From an uncultured Ruminococcus sp. (GTDB lineage: Bacteria > Bacillota > Clostridia > Oscillospirales > CAG-272), in contig CADBTH010000165.1 of assembly GCA_902797495.1 (NCBI GenBank), forward strand, positions 1-6,593: 6,593 nt of DNA, read 5' to 3'. Position numbers and translations under genes: made by a program. Of this stretch, positions 1-5,345 are shown one piece after another (within the stretch, counting starts at the first letter, position 1; every line of letters begins with the position of its first letter). Below the pieces are notes generated by a model that was given only the letters and a program-made list of their open reading frames with translations, had not been told where the DNA came from and did no database searches.

Positions 1-39
1 ATTTCGAAGATCACAACGGTCTTCAACTGGGACGATTAA
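1..39 (+). CDS. rimP: C-terminal end of RimP, ribosome maturation factor (partial)
   Basis: Frame 1 is open from the left edge and reads ISKITTVFNWDD before a TAA stop at 37-39, 22 bases before the nusA start. Only 12 residues are visible, too few to identify the protein by sequence alone. The call rests on position: in Firmicutes the gene directly upstream of nusA is almost always rimP, whose product helps 30S subunit maturation and ends in a short beta strand with hydrophobic and acidic residues much like this. The 5' part lies outside the window. Confidence 0.6.
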   Translation: MSKITTVFNWDD

Positions 40-61
40 TAATCAGAAAGGTCAGAATAAA

Positions 62-1087
62 ATGAACGTAGCATTTTTTGACGCTCTCGACGAGCTTGAA
101 AAGACGAAAGGGATCCCCAAGGATTACATGCTTGAGAAGGTATCCGCGGCGCTGACCAGCGCATTCAAGAAGGAATACGGCTCCGACAAGGTCAGAGTAG
201 TCCTCGACCCTGTCAAGAAGGACGTGAAGGTCTACAAGCAGAGAAGCATCGTAGAGGTCGTAACGGACCCCAAGACGGAGATCAGCCTTGAGGACGCGAA
301 GAAGCTCTCCCGCCGTCACGTGCTCGGCGGAGTGGTTGAGAACGAAGTCAAGACGAAGGATTTCGGACGTCTTTCCGCTCAGGCGGCGAAGCAGGTCATC
401 ATCCAGGGCATCCGCGAGGCGGAGACCTCCAATATGATCAGAGAATACGAGAGACGCCGCGAGGAAGTCATCACGGCGACGGTAACGAAGACCGCGGACG
501 ACACCGGCGCGATAGTTATCGATACCGGAACGAGCGAAGCGGTTCTCATAAAGAACGAGCAGATCCCCGGCGAGGAATTCGAAGTCGGCGACAGGATCAA
601 GGTGTTCGTGACCGAGGTCAAGAGAGCGGGAGACGAGGGCCCGATCGTCACTCTCTCCAGAACTCATCCCAACCTCGTCAGAAAGCTCTTCGAGCTTGAG
701 GTTCCCGAGATCCAGGACGGAACTGTCGTTATCAAGGGTATCGCGCGCGAGGCGGGAAGCCGCTCCAAGATCGCGGTCTGGTCCAAGGAAGAGGACGTCG
801 ACGCTGTCGGTTCGTGCATCGGTAATCACGGCATGCGTATCGGCAACGTCATCGACGAGCTCTGCGGCGAGAAGATAGACGTCATAGAGTATTCCGAAGA
901 CCTCGGGGAATTCATCGCGTCGGCTCTGTCACCCGCGGAAGTCATCTCGGTCGAGTTCGATTCCGAGAAGAGCGCGAGAGTCACGGTATCTCTCGATCAG
1001 CTCTCCCTCGCCATAGGCAAAGAGGGTCAGAACGCGAGACTCGCGGCGAAGCTCACCGGCTGCAAGATCGATATCAAGGGAGTCTGA
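62..1087 (+). CDS. nusA: Transcription termination/antitermination factor NusA
   Basis: This 341-residue cytoplasmic protein binds RNA polymerase and nascent RNA and modulates pausing, intrinsic termination and antitermination. Domains in order are the N-terminal RNAP-binding domain (about 1-125), an S1 domain (about 133-200, ending VTLSRTHPNLVRKLFELEVPE, a hallmark of the S1-KH1 junction), KH1 (about 201-278, with GIAREAGSRSKIAVWS and the loop G254-N-H-G257) and KH2 (about 285-341, with AIGKEGQNARLAAKLTG at 317-333). It stops just after KH2, so it lacks the C-terminal acidic repeats of E. coli NusA; this is the usual Firmicutes architecture and near the 371 residues of B. subtilis. The ATG at 62 gives the expected short N-terminus, and a modest Shine-Dalgarno (AAAGGT, 47-52) sits 9 bases upstream. 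It belongs to the rimP-nusA-rnpM-ylxQ-infB operon. The KH1 GxxG loop is GNHG, where B. subtilis has GPKG. Confidence 0.98.
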   Translation: MNVAFFDALDELEKTKGIPKDYMLEKVSAALTSAFKKEYGSDKVRVVLDPVKKDVKVYKQRSIVEVVTDPKTEISLEDAKKLSRRHVLGGVVENEVKTKDFGRLSAQAAKQVIIQGIREAETSNMIREYERRREEVITATVTKTADDTGAIVIDTGTSEAVLIKNEQIPGEEFEVGDRIKVFVTEVKRAGDEGPIVTLSRTHPNLVRKLFELEVPEIQDGTVVIKGIAREAGSRSKIAVWSKEEDVDAVGSCIGNHGMRIGNVIDELCGEKIDVIEYSEDLGEFIASALSPAEVISVEFDSEKSARVTVSLDQLSLAIGKEGQNARLAAKLTGCKIDIKGV

Positions 1088-1105
1088 CCGCTAAGCGATC
1101 CTTCC

Positions 1106-1116
1106 GGAAAGGCGGG
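1106..1116 (+). promoter_or_regulatory. Ribosome binding site of rnpM
   Basis: GGAAAGGCGGG lies in the 33-base gap between nusA and rnpM. It serves three tandem candidate starts: TTG at 1118, ATG at 1121 and ATG at 1124. Measured from AAAGG (ending 1112), ATG 1121 has 8 bases of spacing; measured from the following GGCGGG, ATG 1124 has 7. TTG 1118 is least likely. CCTT at 1100-1103 could pair with AAGG at 1109-1112 across a five-base loop, a weak hairpin that would cover the site. Confidence 0.6.
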
Positions 1117-1120
1117 TTTG

Positions 1121-1414
1121 ATGATGAAAGTTAAAAAGGCGCCGGAGAGACGGTGCGTCGGCTGCGGCGAATCGTTCCCGAAGAGCGCTCTCATACGGAT
1201 CGTGAGGACCCCGGAGGGAGAAGTAGCGCTCGACGCGACCGGCAAAAAGAACGGCCGCGGAGCGTACGTCTGCAGGAAGACGGAGTGCTTCAGGGCGGCG
1301 AGAAAGAAAAACCGTTTTTCGACAAATCTTTCCGCCGAGATACCCGCGGACATCCTCGACAGACTCGAAAAAGAGATCGGGTCGTGCGAAAAGGAGGACG
1401 GGTCTTCCGAATGA
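1121..1414 (+). CDS. rnpM: RnpM (YlxR family) RNA-binding protein, RNase P modulator
   Basis: This 97-residue basic protein matches the YlxR family throughout: RRCVGCGE near the N-terminus, LIRIVRTPEGEVALD, then the signature GKKNGRGAYVC (about 41-51). The B. subtilis member, renamed RnpM, binds the RNase P RNA and modulates RNase P; earlier work linked YlxR to nucleoid or transcription functions. The location between nusA and ylxQ is the standard family context. Here the chain holds Cys12-x2-Cys15 and Cys51-x4-Cys56 plus Cys89, so a metal site is conceivable, though this is inference. The tail after about residue 70 is acidic and probably poorly ordered. The start could be 1118 (TTG), 1121 or 1124; family members typically begin MKVKK or similar, which fits either ATG. 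The stop overlaps the ylxQ start (ATGA), implying translational coupling. Confidence 0.93.
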   Translation: MMKVKKAPERRCVGCGESFPKSALIRIVRTPEGEVALDATGKKNGRGAYVCRKTECFRAARKKNRFSTNLSAEIPADILDRLEKEIGSCEKEDGSSE

Positions 1415-1821
1415 CTGAAGAAATCAGACGAAAAATACTGTCTTATATAGGCTTCGCAAGAAAGAGCGGAGGCGCGGCGTTCGGAACGGACGCGGTGTTG
1501 GCCGAAGTCAGGCGCAGCGGTGCGGCGGGACGCATTTGCGTAGTCGCGTCGTCGGACGCGTCGGACAGAACTCTGAAACAGATCAGAGACAAGTGCTCTC
1601 ATTACGGAGTAAAGCTCGTCGAGCCGGGACTGACCGGCGACGGGATAGCGGACGCGGCGGGAAAGAGAATGACGGTCTCCGCCGTTGCGATAACTGATAA
1701 GAACCTTGCGAGTGCAGTCGCCGCGGCGGCAGAACACAGCGGCGGCAAGGACAACAACGGTCCCGGGATGAGGGACGAACAGCTTGAAGAAAGGAATTTT
1801 CCGCACGAGAGCGGGAAATAG
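1411..1821 (+). CDS. ylxQ: YlxQ, L7Ae/L30e-family ribosomal-protein-like RNA-binding protein
   Basis: This 136-residue protein has an L7Ae/L30e/Gadd45-type alpha-beta-alpha sandwich over about residues 1-107. The visible features are YIGFARKSGGAAFGTDAVLAE (first helix and RNA-binding loop), RICVVASSDASDRTLKQIRDKC (central strand followed by the SDAS-x-x-T helix) and VAITDKNLASAV near the domain end. L7Ae homologues bind kink-turn RNAs; YlxQ is presumed to bind RNA but its target is not established. It starts at the ATG of the ATGA overlap with rnpM, with AAGGAGG (1391-1397) 13 bases upstream, and ends 12 bases before infB. Usual family length is about 100 residues. The extra C-terminal stretch (about 108-136) is hydrophilic and Gly/Asn/Glu-rich, with no recognisable fold. 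Confidence 0.9.
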   Translation: MTEEIRRKILSYIGFARKSGGAAFGTDAVLAEVRRSGAAGRICVVASSDASDRTLKQIRDKCSHYGVKLVEPGLTGDGIADAAGKRMTVSAVAITDKNLASAVAAAAEHSGGKDNNGPGMRDEQLEERNFPHESGK

Positions 1822-1833
1822 GTAAATCAAAGA

Positions 1834-4545
1834 ATGGCACAGGACACCATGTTCCGGGTTAATCAACTTACAAAGGACTTCGGTATGAAGACTTCCAAGG
1901 AGCTCATCGCGATCCTTGACCGCGCGGGAGTTCACGACAAGAAGGCTTCGTCTTTGCTGACGCCTGAGGAATTCAACGCCTTTTTCAACGAAATAACGCT
2001 CTCGAAGCAGATAACCGATATAGACGATTATCTTGCGAAGAAGAGCAGGATATTCGAAGGAAGAAAGAGCGCCGTCTCCGAGAAAAAGAGACGGGAAAAG
2101 GCGGAAGCGGAAGCTAAGGCGAAGGCTGAGGCTGAAGCAAAAGCCAAGGCAGAAGCCAAGGCGAAAGCCGAAGCAAAGGCAAAGGCCGAGGCGAAGGCAA
2201 AAGCGGAGGCTGAAGCTAAGGCCAAGGCAAAAGCGGAAGCCGAGGCGAGAGCGGCGGAAGAAGCGAAGGACGCGGCTCTGAAGCGCGCGGCGGCTAAAGC
2301 GAAGGCGGACTACGACGCGAAGCAGGCGGCGAAGGCGGCGAAGGCGCAGCCGAAGCCGAAGGACGCGCCGGCAGCCAAGAGAGACGACGCTCCCGTCGAC
2401 GACGGAAGAGACAAACAGCTCAAGGAAGCGGGAAAAGCGAGACGCGAAAAGCTCGCGAAGGCTGCCCAGGAGAGCTACAAAGTTCCCACGGTCGAGGGCA
2501 CGGGATACAAGAACGCTCCCACGGCGGGAACTGCAAAGAAGGACAAACAGGCTCAGAACGCCGGACGTCAGAGAACGGGTACGACGAGGGTCATCGACAC
2601 GAGAACGTCGACCGTCGACCTCTCCAAGTACGACGATAAGCTCGATACGTTCGCTCCGGACGCTATGAACGACCGCCAGTCCAACAAGCAGAAGTTGAAG
2701 AAGCAGAACACGCGCGACGTAAGAGGAAAGAAGCGCGACAAAGAGAGAGCGGCTATGGAGAAGCTCAAGAAGGAGCAGCTCGAGAAGGCGAAGAAGCAGC
2801 CGCTTAAGATAACGATCCCCGACGAGATCTCGGTAGGCGAGCTCGCGTCGAGGCTCAAAGTGACCGCCGCGGACGTCGTCAAGAAGCTGATGATGATGGG
2901 CATGATGGTCACGGTCAACCAGGTCATAGACTTCGACACCGCGTTCCTCATCGCAGACGAGTACAAGGCGGTAGTCACGAGAGAAGTAGTAGTTACGATA
3001 GAGGAAAAACTGTTCACGGAGACGGAGGACACCGAAGACGTTCTGAAGCCGAGAGCGCCCGTCGTGTGCGTAATGGGCCACGTCGACCACGGTAAGACCT
3101 CGATCCTCGACGCCATCCGTCACACGAGCGTTACCGCGGGCGAGGCGGGCGGCATCACACAGCATATCGGCGCTTACAGAGTCTCCGTCGACGGACGCGA
3201 CATCACGTTCCTCGACACGCCCGGACATGCGGCGTTCACCGCGATGAGAGCGAGAGGCGCTATGGCGACAGACATCGCGATCCTCGTCGTAGCGGCGGAC
3301 GACGGCATCATGCCGCAGACGATAGAGGCGATCAACCACGCGAAGGCGGCTGGAGTCGAGATCATCGTTGCGATAAACAAGATCGACAAACCGACGGCGA
3401 ATCCCGAGGCTGTCAAAGCTGAACTTACGAATTACTCCCTCGTTCCCGAGGAATGGGGCGGCGACGTCATCTGCGTTCCCGTGTCCGCTCTGACGGGCGA
3501 AGGACTTCCTGACCTGCTCGAGAGCATCCTTCTCGTCGCGGATGTCAAGGAATACAAGGCCAACCCCGACAAGAGAGCGAAGGGCGTCATCATCGAGTCG
3601 AGGCTCGACAAGGGCCGCGGCCCCGTTGCGACGGTGCTCGTTCAGAACGGTACGCTCCACGCGGGCGACATCGTGATCGCCGGCACGTCCGTCGGACACG
3701 TTCGCGCGATGACCGACGACAAGGGCCGTCAGATCAAGGAAGCGGGTCCGTCCGTTCCGGTCGAGATCATCGGTCTTGCGGAAGTTCCTCAGGCGGGCGA
3801 CGAGTTCAACGCCGTAGAGGACGAGAAAATGGCGAGAGAGCTCGCCGATCAGCGCCGTGAAAAGGCTAAGGAAGAGGAGTTCAAGGCGAACGCGAAGGTC
3901 AACCTTGAAGACCTGTTCGCTCAGATCAGAGACGGCGTTAAGGACCTCAATATCATCGTAAAAGCGGACGTCGTAGGCTCTGCGGAAGCGGTCAAGGCGT
4001 CTCTTGAAAAGATATCGAACGACGAAGTCAAGGTGCGCGTCATCCATTCAGCGGCGGGCGGCATCACCGAGGGCGACGTTATGCTCGCGGCGGCCTCCAA
4101 CGCGATCATCGTCGGCTTCAACGTGCGTCCCGACAAGGGCGCGATCGACAGCGCGAAGGATCAGGGCGTCGACATCAGAACGTACAGGGTCATCTACGAG
4201 TGCATCGAGGAGATCGAGGCGGCTATGAAGGGCATGCTCGCTCCCGAGTACCGCGAGGTCCTTCTCGGACACGCGGAAGTCCGTCAGACGATCAAGGTGC
4301 CGAACGTCGGCGTTATCGCGGGCTCCTACATCCAGGACGGCAAGGTCACGAGGAATTCGAAGATCAGAGTCGTCCGCGACGGAGTCGTCATCTTTGAGGA
4401 CGAGATATCTTCCCTCAAGCGCTTCAAGGACGACGTCAAGGAAGTCGCTCAGGGATACGAGTGCGGTATCGGACTTGAGAAGTTCAACGACATCAAGGTC
4501 GGCGACGTTCTCGAATCGTTCATCATGGAAGAAATACCGAGATAA
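1834..4545 (+). CDS. infB: Translation initiation factor IF-2
   Basis: This 903-residue GTPase positions fMet-tRNA on the 30S subunit and promotes 50S joining. Residues 1-60 form a first IF2_N-like module (FRVNQLTKDFGMKTSKELIAIL). Residues 90-142 are an Ala/Lys/Glu repeat, and 143-320 a charged, probably extended linker containing TRVIDTRTSTVDLSKYD. Residues 324-380 are a second IF2_N module (ISVGELASRLKVTAADVVKKLM). The G domain shows G1 GHVDHGKT (415-422), G2 GGITQHIG (439-446), G3 DTPGH (461-465), G4 NKID (515-518) and G5 SALTGEGL (551-558). Domain II and the helical connector follow, then the C2 domain with the conserved GYECGIGLEKFNDIKVGD near the end, which contacts the formyl-methionyl acceptor end. 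All GTPase motifs are intact. Total length is close to the 890 residues of E. coli IF2. The ATG at 1834 has only a weak AGGT upstream; ATG 1849 is an alternative. It is the last gene of the nusA operon seen here. Confidence 0.98.
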   Translation: MAQDTMFRVNQLTKDFGMKTSKELIAILDRAGVHDKKASSLLTPEEFNAFFNEITLSKQITDIDDYLAKKSRIFEGRKSAVSEKKRREKAEAEAKAKAEAEAKAKAEAKAKAEAKAKAEAKAKAEAEAKAKAKAEAEARAAEEAKDAALKRAAAKAKADYDAKQAAKAAKAQPKPKDAPAAKRDDAPVDDGRDKQLKEAGKARREKLAKAAQESYKVPTVEGTGYKNAPTAGTAKKDKQAQNAGRQRTGTTRVIDTRTSTVDLSKYDDKLDTFAPDAMNDRQSNKQKLKKQNTRDVRGKKRDKERAAMEKLKKEQLEKAKKQPLKITIPDEISVGELASRLKVTAADVVKKLMMMGMMVTVNQVIDFDTAFLIADEYKAVVTREVVVTIEEKLFTETEDTEDVLKPRAPVVCVMGHVDHGKTSILDAIRHTSVTAGEAGGITQHIGAYRVSVDGRDITFLDTPGHAAFTAMRARGAMATDIAILVVAADDGIMPQTIEAINHAKAAGVEIIVAINKIDKPTANPEAVKAELTNYSLVPEEWGGDVICVPVSALTGEGLPDLLESILLVADVKEYKANPDKRAKGVIIESRLDKGRGPVATVLVQNGTLHAGDIVIAGTSVGHVRAMTDDKGRQIKEAGPSVPVEIIGLAEVPQAGDEFNAVEDEKMARELADQRREKAKEEEFKANAKVNLEDLFAQIRDGVKDLNIIVKADVVGSAEAVKASLEKISNDEVKVRVIHSAAGGITEGDVMLAAASNAIIVGFNVRPDKGAIDSAKDQGVDIRTYRVIYECIEEIEAAMKGMLAPEYREVLLGHAEVRQTIKVPNVGVIAGSYIQDGKVTRNSKIRVVRDGVVIFEDEISSLKRFKDDVKEVAQGYECGIGLEKFNDIKVGDVLESFIMEEIPR
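2101..2259 (+). repeat. Ala-Lys-Glu coding repeat inside infB (IF2 residues 90-142)
   Basis: About 53 codons alternate Ala with Lys or Glu in a register of roughly six residues (AEAKAK), giving a long, evenly charged stretch likely to form an extended alpha helix, like the rod of TolA. At DNA level the repeat is imperfect: all four Ala codons (GCG, GCT, GCA, GCC) and both Glu and Lys codons are mixed, whereas the flanking Ala-rich coding DNA (2250-2350) uses mainly GCG. Reading frame is kept throughout. N-terminal IF2 linkers commonly vary in length and composition between species, so this is probably a spacer and not a catalytic element. Confidence 0.9.
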
Positions 4546-4593
4546 CGGGAACCCGAAGGCTCTTTGCCATGAGGGTCAATACGTAAACGATCT

Positions 4594-4617
4594 GCGGCGA
4601 AGGGTACCCTTCGCCGC
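4594..4617 (+). repeat. Perfect 24-bp palindrome (hairpin) in the infB-4641 spacer
   Basis: The left half GCGGCGAAGGGT (4594-4605) is followed directly by its exact reverse complement ACCCTTCGCCGC (4606-4617). As RNA it would fold into a GC-rich stem of about 10 bp with a GUAC tetraloop. The bases after it (GUAAACUAUC) contain no U-tract, so it is not a classical intrinsic terminator. It sits 48 bases after the infB stop and 10 bases before the Shine-Dalgarno of the next gene. Plausible roles are a transcript-stabilising or processing hairpin, a partial terminator, or a dimeric protein-binding site; the sequence does not decide between them. Confidence 0.85.
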
Positions 4618-4627
4618 GTAAACTATC

Positions 4628-4633
4628 AGGAGG
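4628..4633 (+). promoter_or_regulatory. Strong ribosome binding site deciding a GTG start
   Basis: AGGAGG lies 7 bases before GTG at 4641. Its perfect match and spacing make the GTG the start of the membrane protein gene even though it is not ATG. The first in-frame ATG is codon 38, inside the membrane segment, which would destroy the anchor. Confidence 0.85.
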
Positions 4634-4640
4634 CTGCAAA

Positions 4641-5195
4641 GTGGGAATAGTGACGAGAGCGATCCCAGAGGAAAAGCGTTCTAAATATCGGAAGATCAAA
4701 GCGGTCACCGCGGTGCTGACGATAGCCGCCATCGTCGCGGCGTTCATCTATATGAATCTTTACAGTGTCTCGGACGAGCTTGCCGTCGGACTCGACGGCG
4801 CAGAGCTCTATTTCGGCGAGACGACGGCGAGAGCGAAAAGAGACGTCGGCGCGCCGACGGAAAAGCTCGAATCGGACGGGTATACCGTATATAAATATGA
4901 AGGAGTCGAGTTGTTCGGCGTTTCCGCCTCGGCGGAGCTGAAGTTCAGGGACGGTCGGCTGAAAGAGGTCGCATCTACCCTCGCAAAGCCCGACGGCGCG
5001 GATCTCTTTGAAGCGGTCATAACGGAATTGACGGAGGTTTACAAGAGCAGGGAGGACTTCTTCGCAACGGACAAGGAGACATACTCCGTCTCCGGATACT
5101 GCCGCATCTCCGGCAAGGCTGAAGGCGCGGAGCTGGTCTGCGATATCTACGACAAGGAAGATTTCGTCATGATCGTCACGCGTGCGGGAAATTGA
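4641..5195 (+). CDS. Uncharacterised single-pass membrane-anchored protein
   Basis: This 184-residue protein is not one I recognise. A basic N-terminus (KRSKYRKIK, 12-20) precedes one hydrophobic segment at about 21-41 (AVTAVLTIAAIVAAFIYMNL), so the positive-inside rule predicts a cytoplasmic N-terminus and about 143 residues outside the membrane. There is no lipobox cysteine; I read the segment as an uncleaved signal anchor, though cleavage is possible. The outer part looks like a small alpha/beta domain: LYFGETTARAKRDVGAPTEKLESDGYTVYKY followed by FGVSASAELKFRDGRLKEVAST. This faintly recalls BamE/SmpA-like or BLIP-like folds, in which a short helix before a Gly-x-Pro turn leads to a strand ending in 'F-x-D-G-x-L'; that resemblance is inference only. 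Cys154 and Cys167 could pair. It begins with GTG behind a perfect AGGAGG and occupies the position where rbfA usually follows infB. It may be read through from infB, since no promoter is obvious in the 95-base gap. Confidence 0.8.
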   Translation: MGIVTRAIPEEKRSKYRKIKAVTAVLTIAAIVAAFIYMNLYSVSDELAVGLDGAELYFGETTARAKRDVGAPTEKLESDGYTVYKYEGVELFGVSASAELKFRDGRLKEVASTLAKPDGADLFEAVITELTEVYKSREDFFATDKETYSVSGYCRISGKAEGAELVCDIYDKEDFVMIVTRAGN

Positions 5196-5255
5196 TCGAT
5201 GACGGAGAATATATTCCGCCGAAGGTAACATAATAATAAAAAAGAAACCCCTTAA

Positions 5256-5279
5256 AGTTTGTTTTGCAAACTGATTTTT
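5256..5279 (+). terminator. Weak intrinsic terminator-like hairpin after the membrane protein gene
   Basis: AGTTTG (5256-5261) and CAAACT (5267-5272) form a 6-bp stem with the loop TTTTG, followed by GA and five Ts (5275-5279). The stem is AT-rich and short, so termination would be inefficient. It lies 60 bases after the preceding stop codon and ends one base before the -35 box of the rubrerythrin promoter, where its T-run may also serve as AT-rich upstream promoter sequence. Confidence 0.45.
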
Positions 5280-5280
5280 C

Positions 5281-5309
5281 TTGACAATCCCGCGCAGGTT
5301 TGATATAAT
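5281..5309 (+). promoter_or_regulatory. Consensus vegetative (sigma-A) promoter of rubrerythrin
   Basis: TTGACA (5281-5286) and TATAAT (5304-5309) both match the consensus exactly and are separated by the optimal 17 bp. A TG at 5301-5302, one base before the -10, adds the extended -10 element. The expected transcript start is near A5316, giving a leader of about 30 bases that contains the AAAGGAG ribosome binding site (5331-5337), 8 bases before the ATG. The sequence just upstream is AT-rich. It predicts very strong basal transcription unless a repressor acts. Confidence 0.92.
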
Positions 5310-5312
5310 CAA
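5300..5312 (+). promoter_or_regulatory. Candidate operator: inverted repeat across the -10 box
   Basis: TTGAT (5300-5304), spacer ATA, and ATCAA (5308-5312) form a perfect 5-3-5 inverted repeat covering the -10 element and its flanks. A dimeric repressor bound here would block RNA polymerase. Rubrerythrin is under PerR control in some clostridia, but this repeat matches the PerR box (TTATAATNATTATAA) only poorly. An AT-rich -10 region can be partly palindromic by chance, so the functional call is weak. Confidence 0.3.
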
Positions 5313-5345
5313 TTCACAGAACAGAACAAAAAAGGAGACGAAAAG

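Noticed and set aside
1153..1410. Extension of the ylxQ frame upstream to 1153, giving a 222-residue protein
   Set aside because: The extension overlaps rnpM in another frame and has no L7Ae-type sequence. The ATG at 1411 in the ATGA overlap has a good ribosome site and the usual family N-terminus.
2028..2281. Ala/Lys repeat of infB considered as a minisatellite or CRISPR-like array
   Set aside because: Units have no conserved nucleotide sequence or unique spacers. Only the encoded amino-acid pattern repeats, in the infB frame.
2740..2757. Possible internal start of a shorter IF2 form at ATG 2755 (Met308), just before the second IF2_N module
   Set aside because: Short IF2 forms exist in E. 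coli and B. subtilis, but here only a weak purine run (AAAGAGAGAG) precedes the codon, which is not enough to support a start.
1027..4047. A very long open frame on the - strand (about 1000 codons) opposite nusA end, rnpM, ylxQ and most of infB
   Set aside because: It is antisense to genes whose products are unmistakable. The translation is dominated by Arg, Leu and low-complexity runs, and it arises because GC-rich coding DNA rarely yields stops in this antisense frame.
5203..5220. Short inverted repeat around GAATATATTC after the membrane protein gene
   Set aside because: Only a 10-base AT-rich palindrome with mismatched flanks, too weak to fold stably and with no nearby T-run.
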